From Symbiodinium natans (lineage: Eukaryota; Sar; Dinophyceae; Suessiales; Symbiodiniaceae): 64,000 nt of DNA. Location: NCBI GenBank assembly GCA_905221605.1, contig CAJNDS010000091.1:396283-460282 (forward strand). The letters run 5' to 3'. A program made the translations under genes and the position numbers. The notes below the pieces were generated by a model that worked only from the letters and a program-made list of their open reading frames with translations, was not told where the DNA came from and made no database searches. This document shows positions 1-9,700 of this stretch, piece by piece. Position 1 is the stretch's first letter, and every line of letters begins with the position of its first letter.

Positions 1-851
1 AACTGAAACGCACACATTGCGGGTCGTCCCGCTCAAAGAGCTCGTGACCTGTCAGCAGGCCACGTTCTTGCTGCATCTGCTCAAGCTCAAAGCGGTTGCG
101 CTCTACGAGGAGCTCGGCCAGCACATCCTTGCACAACCTGCCGAACGCCAATTTGGGAATCAAGAGCTCGGCGCTCTTTCCAGACTGCAAACGCCTGATC
201 TCTTCCAGGGTTTTCTGGGTGGTGGAACCGCCCTTGCCATTGTTTCGTGGCCCAGCTTGGCCCCAGGCACGCCTGCGACGCTTTTTGGGACGAGCTGCAT
301 CGCCAGCTTCTTCAGCAGTCTCTTCTACTGGAAGCTCTGCTGCTGCCGGTCCTGCAGCTGATGCCGCAGCTGAACCTGCAGCCTCGCCTGCTTGCTCTTC
401 ATCGGATGCATTCTCGATGCCATAAGCTTCGTCGATCCTTTTGTCCTCCTCTGTAATGAGCCGAAGTGCTTCTTCGCACGTCAAGCCCGAGCCATACTCT
501 TCTGCTGCCGAGATGTTCAGAGCGGGGAAGCACTCCACGAACAGACGCATGGTACATGTGTGGACACGCACGTACCCTAGCTGGTCAGCTGCGTTCACGT
601 AGCAGAAGCCGCGCTCGTCTGGGAAGCCTTCCCGCTGAACGATTTGCACCACCATGCCTGGCGTTAGCTTCTTCAGTGTGGCCGATGTTGCTTCTGGCTC
701 CTCGAAAAGGTAGCTCTCAGTGGTACATTCCAGGAAGTCCTGCATGATTCTCTCGCATGCAGACTCGTCCAAGCTTTCAACCTCTTCCGAGCCAGCCACC
801 ATAGTCCAAAACTCTTCGGCAGGCAAAGCCAAGTTGCACTGCCCGCACAAC
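1..851 (-). CDS. Histone H3-like fold protein, exon 2 (partial, runs off left edge)
   Basis: An uninterrupted minus-strand frame of about 283 codons runs from an AG|G acceptor at 851 to the window edge. In order: a CxxC pair (LCGQC) at the start; a segment with an SH3-like pattern (TPGMVVQIVQREG, then GFCYVNAADQLGYVRVHT); an acidic and alanine-rich linker; a basic patch (PKKRRRRAWGQ); and then EIRRLQSGKSAELLIPKL followed by AFGRLCKDVLAEL at about 210-110. That block matches the histone H3 alpha-N/alpha-1 pattern ([25 protein letters not shown]) closely in spacing and residues. After alpha-1 there is an insert of roughly 25-30 residues before DDPQCVRFS, which resembles the H3 loop KTDLRFQS. 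The rest of the fold lies outside the window. Divergent H3 variants with long tails are known in dinoflagellates, where histones are minor chromatin components. A centromere-type or specialised H3 role is inference only. Confidence 0.75.
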
Positions 852-1601
852 CTGAGAGATCGGAAGCTAGAGAAGGCTTCTGACCCTTGATAAAGTTCTA
901 TAATAATGTTCAAGCACGCGGGGAGTTACGTGAGCGGGTCAGGATTCGCACGAGCGAATTAGCAGCTAATTCGCGTTTTGGTGAAGGGGATTCGAAACGC
1001 GAACCTTCGCCTCTGAAGTCAACGCCTTGCCCGTATCGCTACAGAGGAATTGGCCCATATAACGCACACTGCCTCATTACATTGAAGCACATGGCCCAAC
1101 CAACATAGCTGCACACAGCCGCAAACGAATTAGCCGCTAATTCGTCCGAACCCCCCGTCCACCCCCCCCCCCTCAAAGTCAATGGCCCTCCCCCAGTCCG
1201 GCCCGCCCTGGCCCCCCCCCTGCCCCCCCTGGCCCCCCCCCCCCCCCCCCCTAGAAAGTGAATTCGCGCGAATTAGCCGCTAATTTGTTTGCGCACCAAT
1301 TCGCCCCCTTGCAATGGCCCCCCCCCAGCCCGGCCCGCGCTGCCCCGCCTGGCCCCCTCCCCTGCCCCCCCTGGCCCCCCCCCTGGCCTCCGGCCCCCCC
1401 CCCTACAAAGTGAATTCGCGCAAATTAGCCGCTAATTCGTTTGCGCGCCTACAGCCCCTTACGTGACTTGGACTCGGCCCTACTCCCCTCACTCCCCCCC
1501 TGCCTCCCCTCCCGACCCTCCCTCCCCCCCCCCTTCCCCATGCGACCCCCTACCCCTCCCGACCCCGCCCCACCCCTCCCACTGGCTCATGACCAAGGCA
1601 C
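852..1601 (-). other. Intron of the H3-like gene, C-rich
   Basis: This stretch contains long C runs on the plus strand (about 1150-1170, 1215-1250, 1318-1405 and 1490-1560) and three or four copies of a palindrome with the core GAATTAGCnGCTAATTC. It lacks the telomere-like repeats that dominate later introns. No coding segment was seen in it. Confidence 0.5.
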
Positions 1602-1960
1602 TCCAGGAACGTGGCTTTGAGGATTGGTGGCACGGGACCCTCAATCAACGTTGCTGCGCGCAACTTCCTGCAAGCTTCTATGGCCGCACTCTCTTCTGGC
1701 AGCAAGGCCTGGATGATCATAAGCACACCTTTCCTTCCACCACAAAGCTCAGCCACCGGTGTGCTTGCCGTCACCATTCTGCCATCGCAAAAAAAGCTGA
1801 TCAGCTTCTGGTCCGCGTAATGCAAGCGCCGTGCAAAGTCACTGAAGCACTCAGCGAATGTGCCACCACCATCCACATGATACTTCTGAGTCGTGGTGGT
1901 CTTGCCAACAATCAGCACCTCCACACGCTGCACATTGCCTTTGGCTTTGCTCCTACCCAT
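1602..1960 (-). CDS. First exon of the H3-like gene: beta-grasp (ubiquitin-like) segment
   Basis: The frame starts with ATG at 1960 (MGRSKAKGNVQRVEVLIVG) and stays open through about 120 residues. The strand-helix-strand order (RVEVLIVG, then HVDGGGTFAECFSDFARRL, then KLISFFCDGRMV, then GVLMIIQAL) resembles a ubiquitin-like or SUMO-like beta-grasp fold; no glycine tail is visible. A possible donor GGA|GTGCCT at 1602/1601 has the right phase to join the exon that begins at 851, giving one protein with the H3-like segment. The roughly 750-bp intron between them holds poly-C tracts and the AATTAGC palindromes. Another in-frame ATG is not present just upstream. The joining of the two exons is inferred from phase and proximity. 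Confidence 0.6.
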
Positions 1961-2011
1961 TGACCCATGGCTCTTTGGGCAGGTCTGACCTACACTTCAC
2001 TGCTAGAAGGT

Positions 2012-2030
2012 CTGTATCACTGTGATACAG
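2012..2030. repeat. 19-bp perfect palindrome upstream of the H3-like gene
   Basis: The sequence CTGTATCAC-T-GTGATACAG has 9-bp arms around one base. It lies about 50-70 bp upstream of the ATG at 1960 on the minus strand. It may be a protein-binding site or a chance hairpin; no function can be assigned. Confidence 0.45.
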
Positions 2031-2368
2031 CCTGTATAGCTGGTGTCCAAAAGTTAAGATATAATTGTCAATAATAGTCTGAGTGACAGCGAGCGCCTCA
2101 TGCCTGAAACCCTTTTTAAGCTCGGCGGCGCTGGTGAGCCGGGCGTCTCAGCCCACAAGGAACCAGCCGTTTCCACACACTCGCGGGGTTAAAAAGGGTT
2201 TAAGGGTCAGGGCTCTCCCCTCCCAGTATACTCAAGTACAGGGTTTTGGGCTTCCGCCAGTGGCCAGTGGCTTAGGGCTGGGGGTCACACAGCGGTTTTA
2301 CGGTTTAGGGCTGAGTGTAGGGTTTGGGGGGGGCTTAGGATTTTGGTGGAGGGTCTGCACCCAAAGGT

Positions 2369-2460
2369 GCCTCATCGCTCTCGATGAAGACGTCATCGCT
2401 CTCGATGAAGACGAAGTGCAGGTCGTCGAGCAGCCGAATGGGCAGGAAAAGGGTCAGGGA
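2369..2460 (-). CDS. Possible acidic exon with a 21-bp tandem duplication
   Basis: On the minus strand one frame reads RLLDDLHFVFIESDDVFIESDEAP. The DNA holds two adjacent perfect copies of the 21-bp unit TCATCGCTCTCGATGAAGACG, which gives the repeated VFIESDD/E. It is flanked by TTTAGGG repeats and could be a late exon of the SCY1-like gene. Another candidate piece lies at about 2090-2180. There is no family match, so this is tentative. Confidence 0.3.
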
Positions 2461-3282
2461 TTCAAGGTTAAGGGTGAAAGGTATCAGGTTTAGGGTTTAA
2501 GGCTTTAGGGTTTCTGGTTTTAGGGTTCCTCCCCTCCATGGTTCGTTGCTGGAACCAGTAAAATTAAACCAAACGAATTAGCTGCTAATTCATTCGGTTC
2601 ACCCCCCTCTACCCAGACTATACCAGCAACCCCTGACCCAAACCCTGGGTTCCCGGCCAGGAAAGTGGGGTGGGTGGGGGGGCAGCCCCCAAGCAATGGG
2701 CCCTGGCCAGGAGGGGCGGGATGGGTGGGGGGGGTGCCCCCAAACCTCAACCAATCGAAGTAGTTGGTAATCACCCCACCAACACCCCCCTCCAAGGACG
2801 CTTTGAGGTTTAGGGTTCAGGGTATGTGCTTGTCAGGCTTATTTCCTGCTATTTATTTTTCCGTCGTTGCGTCGCTAATTTTATTAATTTCAATTTTTCC
2901 GTCGTTTCCGTCGCAATAATTTGGGCAGATTCATTGGGTTTTAGGTATAGATACGATTGGGTTACTAAGTACCATTCACCTCCACGATGAGTAGCCCTAA
3001 ACCCCTAAACCCCTAAACCCCTAAACCTCTAAACCCCTAAACCCCTAAACCCCTAAACCCCTAAACCCCTAAACCCCTAAACCTCAAACCCTCAACTCCA
3101 CAGCCTTAAACCCTAAAGCCTAACCCCCCCCCAAAAAAAGATGTATATAATAATAATAATAATAACAATAAAAATAATCATAATAATAATAATAACAACG
3201 CTGCAGGGAGCTCACTCCGGCGCCCGCCGGATGATAGAGTTTAGGGTTGAGGATCTCTGAGACGTGGCAGCTGCAACAGCAA

Positions 3283-3437
3283 CAAATTGGCATTTTTGTA
3301 CCTAGGATTTTTAACGTTAAAAAAACCCTAAATGGCATTTTTGTACTTAGGGTTTTTTCACGTTAAAAAACCCTAAATGGCATTTTTGTACGTAGGGTTT
3401 TTAACGTTAAAAAACCCCAAATGGCATTTTTGTACCT
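3283..3437 (-). repeat. 45-bp tandem repeat carrying a splice donor
   Basis: Three units and a partial one, about 45 bp each, repeat GGCATTTTTGTAC-TAGGGTTTTTAACGTTAAAAAACCCTAAAT on the plus strand, with GGCATT at about 3289, 3334, 3379 and 3423. On the minus strand each unit begins GTACAAAAATGCC. The real donor GAG|GTACAA of the exon ending at 3436 is the first of these, so the intron start itself has been tandemly copied. Confidence 0.75.
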
Positions 3438-3730
3438 CAGCTCTTCGTTGGCTTCCTCGTCGTGTTGCTGCAGGCTCTGCAGCCCGAATCTTCGTCCGCG
3501 AAACCTCGACCATGCCCTACGCAGCCACATACGTCTTGCCTTCATGAGGACCCTTACGCACCTGCATGGTATATCTCAAGTCCTGCAGCCCTAAACCCCA
3601 AGCCCCCAAACCCTGAAAAAAAAAAAAAAAACACAAGCCCAGCCTGCTGTGAGGGAACCCCAGGCAATCCTAGGCAACTTCGCCGCTTGCAGCGGGGAAA
3701 GGGCTTCGCGGGTCGAAGTTTTGAAAAAAG
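3436..3730 (-). CDS. SCYL gene, later HEAT-like exon candidates
   Basis: About 3668-3730 reads [20 protein letters not shown], which fits the SCYL segment with F-x-x-T-D-R-x-x-R...LLQ. The segment 3436-3476 reads [12 protein letters not shown] and ends with the canonical donor GAG|GTACAA. The first has three open frames, so its frame is less certain. Further 3' exons to the stop codon were not resolved. Confidence 0.55.
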
Positions 3731-6685
3731 CCCGCAGCAGCAAACAAGGCGCGCAAAGGCGTAAGCCCTAACATGCGAAAACCCCTCACACATGCGTCCA
3801 GGAACCCTAATAAACCCGACAACTCCTATATATCCTGGAAACCCGAGTCTAGTTAAACCAAATACCCCCCAAAACAAAAAAAAAAAAAAAAAAACAAAAC
3901 AACCCCATGAACCCTGTATATCCAGAAGCCCTAAACCCTAAATCCGAAAAGCCCTGGACTCCTTTCCTCAGCAAGCAGCTCTTCCTCTTTCAGCTTTACA
4001 CTGATCTTGAGGATGGCAGGCAGCACCTGTGCTGCCTGGCGGGGTCGTTGGCAGGTTTTCAGAGCAGGTAGGGTTTAGGGTTTAGGGTTTAGGGTTTAGG
4101 GTTTAGGGTTTAGGGTTTAGGGTTTAGGGTTTAGGGTTTAGGGTTTAGGGTTTAGGGTTTAGGGTTTAGGGTTAGGGTTTAGGGTTTAGGGCTTAGGGTT
4201 TAGGGTTTAGGGTTTAGGGTTTAGGGTTTAGGGTTGAGGGTTGAGGGTTTGTGGTTAGGGTTTATTGAAATTATTAAGGGTTCAGGTCTCGAGGAAAGCT
4301 TCGTTTTTGTTTAGCTGTCTGCTTAATAATTTCAAGTTACAGGGGGCTCGAGGGTTCAGGGTTTAGGGTTTAAGGTTTACGGTTTAAGGAACAGGCTTTC
4401 GTGGGGGCCCCCTGAGTATGGGCTATTCAGGACCGTGTGACTATTTGGGGTGCGCGGTGGGATCCTCTACTGACGTCAAGTCTTCCGGGTGTCGTAAAGA
4501 CATCCCGTACAGCGCGCTTTAAAACCATTGCAGGGCATCTCTGTCCTTATTCAATTTCTACTATTAAAGTCAAATACGTAAAGCCCGCGGACCGTGTCAA
4601 GAGGGCAACAACCAGCTTCCACTGTTCAGGGGAGGGAAGGGGGGGGGGGGGGGGCGCACATTAACTAGAGCAGGCACAGCCCCAACCCTAAACCAGAAAC
4701 CCTAAACCCTAAACCCTAAACCCCAAACCCTAAACCCTAAACCCTAAACCCGGCCGGCCTCTTGGCCCGGGAACTTTTGCGCTGCGAGGAGGTCTGGCAA
4801 CACCTGATGTTCATGGGCCCCTTGGGCCGGCAGCCCCAACACCCAATGAGCTTAGGGTTTAGGGTTTGGGTTTAGGGTTTAGGGTTTAGGGTTTAGGGTT
4901 TAGGGTTTAGGTTCTTAACTTACAGCGGCTCCATTTGCCTACAATTTTGAAGGGGGTTCTGCCCCATATTCAGGCCTTTGAACCTGGCATTTTGGAGGGC
5001 TTGGGCGTCACTGGTATAAACATGTATCACCAGACAGCCTATGTATCACCAGACAGCTATTGACATTTTTAAGTGTTTAGGGTCTTAGGTAACTTTGTGT
5101 CTTCTGGACATCGTTGGGCCCCTTTGCCCTGTAAACAAACTAAACTCTTTTTCTGCCCCGGCAGAACGACGGCATCGTCCTTTGAGGGAGCATGAAAATG
5201 GCAAGGTGAAGGAACAGTCCTGAGGCCCTCTGCAATACAAAGGTGAACGTCCATGAGTTAGTGCTGAAATCGCCAGCATGCGTCCCTCAGCCCAGACAAG
5301 GTAGCTCTTTCGGTGCATCAATCCCTCAAGCAAACCCAACCCTACAGATACGTAGGTGAGAGCCATAGCCCGCCAACAGGCCGTTGGGTGCCCAGGCAAA
5401 ACCTACAAAGTCCACAGCCCCTGAAGAAGTCCTGAACCCTAAAGAAACCTCGACTCCATAACTAAGCGCTGAAGCCTAAACCCTAAACGCTAAACCCTAA
5501 ACCCTAAATCAGAAACCCACCACCCCCGCCTGCCGCTTCTGCACACTTTCGGACAGGCCGTCCAGAAGCATGGGAAGTCCTTCAAATTTCAGGGCTCACG
5601 GTCAAGACTTTTTAGGGTGTCTTGATCTACCCTAATTAACCCTGAGCCCTGAACCCTAAACCCTAAACTCTTTGCCGGCCTCGCGGCCAGCTTTACCACC
5701 TGCGGAGCATCTCGCATCAAAAGCTGGTCACGAGCCGATCTCTCTTTCGCTCTCGCCTTGTCGTATAACCGTTCCTAGAGGGCCTTCTTACTGCCGGCTA
5801 CCGTGTTCTTCTTGGTTCTGCCCAGAGACTCCAATACCCCTTCCCTTATGATTCAGCAATATTCCTTGAAGTATAAGAGGGTCCCTTTTATATTCCTCAA
5901 TCAAGGGGTATTGGAGCCTCTGATCAGCGCAAACAGCGTAAACCGTGCACTGGTAATGAGAGGGGCCTTGAGGTCCATGACCCGAGCCGCAGGCGCACAC
6001 GCAACGCCACGCCCACGCTCGCTCCCCGCCGTCAGCTGCTCGATCTTTTCTGGAGGATGCCCCCTGGGCCTCCCTGGCCGAACCCTGAACTCGAAGAGCA
6101 TGCCCCCCCAGGTTCGGAACACAGAGCTCTTGCAGTTTTGGGCCTTTAGGGGTCAGGGTTTTAGGGTTTAGGGGTTTAGGGGTTTGGGAGATTAGCAGCG
6201 ACCAGCACCATTTGCGACGAGAGGGTAGAGGGTTTTGGGGCACAGAGTGTTTCGTTTAGGATTGCTCAGGAATTCCGGACTAAAGGTCATAGGGTTTTGG
6301 GGTTTAGGGTTTAGGGTTTGGGGTGGGAAGGTGTTGCGGGATTAAGGAACTAATCGTGTAGGGGCTCTTTGACTTGGTGACTAGGATGTAATACTCAGGG
6401 TCTAGGGTTTAGGGTGTTTAGGGTTTAGGATGTCGGCCATAGACCCTAAACTCTAAACCCGAATAGGCTTAAGGGCTGATGGCCCCCCTCACGCTCCTTC
6501 GAAAAACGCCTCCTTCTCTTCCGGAGACCTTTGCAGCTCTTGTCTGGTTGATATAACCTTGTTTGAGGTACTTGCTACCAGAGAGCCTATGCGTATAAAC
6601 CATGAACCTTCATGTAAGGCTCTTGCATTCAGAGGTTTAGGGTGGTTTGCAGGACGTCTCTGAACTTTTTCCAGGGGAAGGCGGG

Positions 6686-6723
<38 letters not shown>

Positions 6724-9700
6724 AGGTCTGCACCCAAAGCCTGTTAGGATCATTCCTTCCTAGAGCCCTAAACTGTACACCCTAAACCTGAAAGGGCCCA
6801 ATGAGTTCTGGTCTAGTGTTTATCTTCGTTTCCAGGTCACCTAGGGCCGTTCATGGTACTTCTTAACCAATTATAACTGTACTTATAACCCACTTATAAG
6901 CCCCTTAAGTGCCCCAATATGGTTCTAAGTACAATTATAAGTACAGGTATAATTGGCCCCTAAACCCTAAACCCTAAACCCTAAACCCTAAACCCTAAAC
7001 CCTAAACCCTAAGCCCGAACAACTCTAAACCCTAAACCCCTAAACCTGAACCTCCCAGCACCGGTCATGGAAGTCCATGCCGTCAGCTCGGCCACCGTAA
7101 TGTACCCGTAGTGAGAGCCACCGTTGGGTTTAGGGTTTAGGGTTTAGGGCTTAGAGTTTAGGGTTTAGGGTTCAGGGTTAAGGCGCACACAAGAACAAGC
7201 GCCCTTTCTTTGGACTGCCGTACATCCCCCCCTGCGGAGGCTTTAAGGGATTAGGTAAGGGTAGCTGATTCTACTGGCCTGGTTTAAGGCATAGGGTTTA
7301 GGGTCCTTCTTAGCGCACGGCTGTAAAACGGCACCACTGCAATCACCCAAACAACAATAGCCCCCTCAACCCTGAACCCTTAAGCCTTAGCCCCCCTGGC
7401 CAGGGGCGCCCCGCTTGATTTGAAGACTTGCCAAGAAGGAAAACACCTGCGTGGCATGACATGGTTCGGTTCTCTAATTTGTTGGTCCCCTTTTGGGCAC
7501 CGTCAGTCACAGGGGCCGCCTAAGAAACAAGGACCCCCCAAAAGGGTCTGTGTTTTAGAGAAAAGGCCGCATCACGGTGCTGAACGGCCCCCTAGGGGAT
7601 CGTTTTGTTTTTTAACAATGCAGACTAGACTCCGGGACTCTGCAGGGCACCTAGCAAGTTGGAAGAACCCGCGCCTGGCAAATTCTCAAGAACTGCGGTC
7701 TGTTGAACTTTTGGGGTTTGGGGGTTGGGGGTTTAGGGTTTAGGGGCTTTGAATGTACACCCGCATAGGATGACTGACCTGAACGGCCGAGTTTTGCTGG
7801 AAGAAGGGAAGCGCGATGGTCTCGCTGACAGGGGCGCGCCTGGGCTTGTCAGTTCTGATATTGAGGTCTTGGGGTTTGGGAGACAAGGTTTATGGGTTTG
7901 AGGTCTAGACACCGTACAACCCTAAAGCCCCGAAAACCCGACATCGTTTAGGTTCCCTGGAGATGCCGGGTGTTGATAGGAGATTCGGACTGGAGTGAGA
8001 AGAGTTCTGACAGAGTCAACCGCCTGCATCCGAAACCTTGTGTTTATGCAGGTAAACCCTTCGGACTTAGGCTTTAGGGGCCTGTACTTCAGCAACTTGA
8101 AGTATGAGGACCACTACTGAACCATGGCAACCACTAGGATTTGGTAACTGGGCTTGAGGCTTGCAGTTGGAGGGCTTCGCCTAGACCCTAAACCTCAACC
8201 CCTAACAGCTCTAAACCCCATAAAGCCTAAGCCCTAAACCCTAAACCTCACTGTACATACGACATGCGCTCTGATACCCACAAATAAAGGAGCATCGAAG
8301 AGGTTCCTATATAGCAGCTGTAGGACCCAAGTATACGTGGTATATAGGTACATGGACCCTAAACCCTAAACCCCGAATTCTGAAGCCTACTACCTAAACC
8401 CCCTAAACCCCCTAAACCCCCTAAACCCCCTAAACCCCCTAAACCCCCTAAACCCCCTAAACCCCCTAAACCCCCTAAACCCCCTAAACCCCCTAACCCC
8501 CCTAAACCCCCTAAACCCCCTAAACCCCCTGAACCCCCTAAACCCCTTAAACCCCCTAAACCCCCTAACCCCCCTAAACCCCCTAAACCCCCTAAACCCC
8601 CTAAACCCCCTAAACCCCCTAAACCCCCTAAACCCCCTAAACCCCCTAAACCCCCTAAACCCCCTAAACCCCCTAAACCCCCTAAACCCCCTAAACCCCC
8701 TAAACCCGGAACCCTGAAAAAGCCCTACTTGGAGGTTCAAGGCTATAAGCAGGGCGAATATGGCCACGATACTGACCTTGTTTGGGGCACTCACAACCTG
8801 CTTGTAAACACCCCCATGCGGTTGAGGTCTGCTTTTCAGGGGCAGTTGCAGTATGAATGAAGTCTCAAAAACAAAATGAGGGCTTCGGGGATTAGGCGGC
8901 TTTTAGGGTTCTAGGTGTGTGTGTGTGTGTGCTTACTTCAGGGTTTAGGGTTTTGGGCTTTGGACTTCAAGGCTTAGGGCTTCGGGACTTCAGGGGGTAA
9001 GGTTGAGGTTTAGGGTTCGGGCTCGGGGTTCTGTGTCTTCAGGGTGTAGGCCACGCTTCCTGCAGAGCAATTCGCTTGCTGGTTTCCGAAACTCCCATGC
9101 GTGCGCTCATCGCACGCAGCCTCTGCAGCCTTGCCGGACTCGTGTTGGCAAGAAGCCTGTAGCCCTGCGCGGTGAGGTGCAGCAGGTCCCGTGCGCACAC
9201 GGGGGCACGGACTCTTGCGCTGATGGCGCAGCGCTGCGTCCAAGTCCGCAATCGGTCGCGCTGTGGTTGTCGCTTTATGCTAGGGTTTAGGCACCTGCAC
9301 TCAAGCAGGACGGTCCAAAGTCTGTGATACTCCAGGGTTTAGGGTTTTTGGTTTGCTAGGGCGTAGGGCTTAGGGACTTCAGGGTTTAAGGTTTAGGGCT
9401 TCGGAAGCTTCGTGGATCCTTAGGTGCCTGAACAGACGCGGACCATCCGAGGTCCCAAGGTTTGGGGCTGGGGTTTCGTTCGAGTCTGGGATGTAGGGTG
9501 GGTTTCTAGAACCCCACAAAAAATGTATAGCAAGGTTCCCGACATGGCATCATATGCCTAGGCCCTGAACCCTAAACCCTAAACCCTAAACCCTAAACCC
9601 TAAACCCTAAACCCTAAACCCTAAACCCTAAACCCTAAACCTTAACCCGGAAACGAGGTTCTAATGACCCGTCTAGGTCCCTGGAAGTATAGGGGTTCAT

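Larger units (their letters stand above)
953..2598. repeat. Dispersed palindrome GAATTAGC-n-GCTAATTC
   Basis: Near-identical palindromes with 8-9 bp arms around a one-base centre occur near 955-975, 1126-1143, 1268-1287, 1421-1440 and 2573-2592. Several copies are preceded by GTGAATTCGCG and followed by GTTTGCGC. A further degenerate copy may lie near 10005. Their function is unknown; they look like copies of one small mobile or structural repeat. Confidence 0.7.

Noticed and set aside
4071-4245. Chromosome end (true telomere)
   Set aside because: Telomere-like arrays occur in both orientations throughout the window and alternate with exons, so they are internal.
5690-6100. Extra SCYL exons ([14 protein letters not shown] at about 5700; [13 protein letters not shown] at about 6060)
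   Set aside because: Open and protein-like, but the exons at 6497 and 5579 join directly in phase and reproduce the family sequence, leaving no room for them in the main transcript. They could be alternative exons.
8390-8794. GFR-repeat protein of 134 residues
   Set aside because: It is the translation of a 9-bp telomere-like tandem repeat whose unit length is a multiple of three.
9045-9290. SGNH/GDSL hydrolase motif ([15 protein letters not shown])
   Set aside because: The block V-like motif D-x-x-H-L is there, but no GDS block or other SGNH blocks were found upstream on the minus strand. The segment fits the position and spacing of the SCYL gene better.
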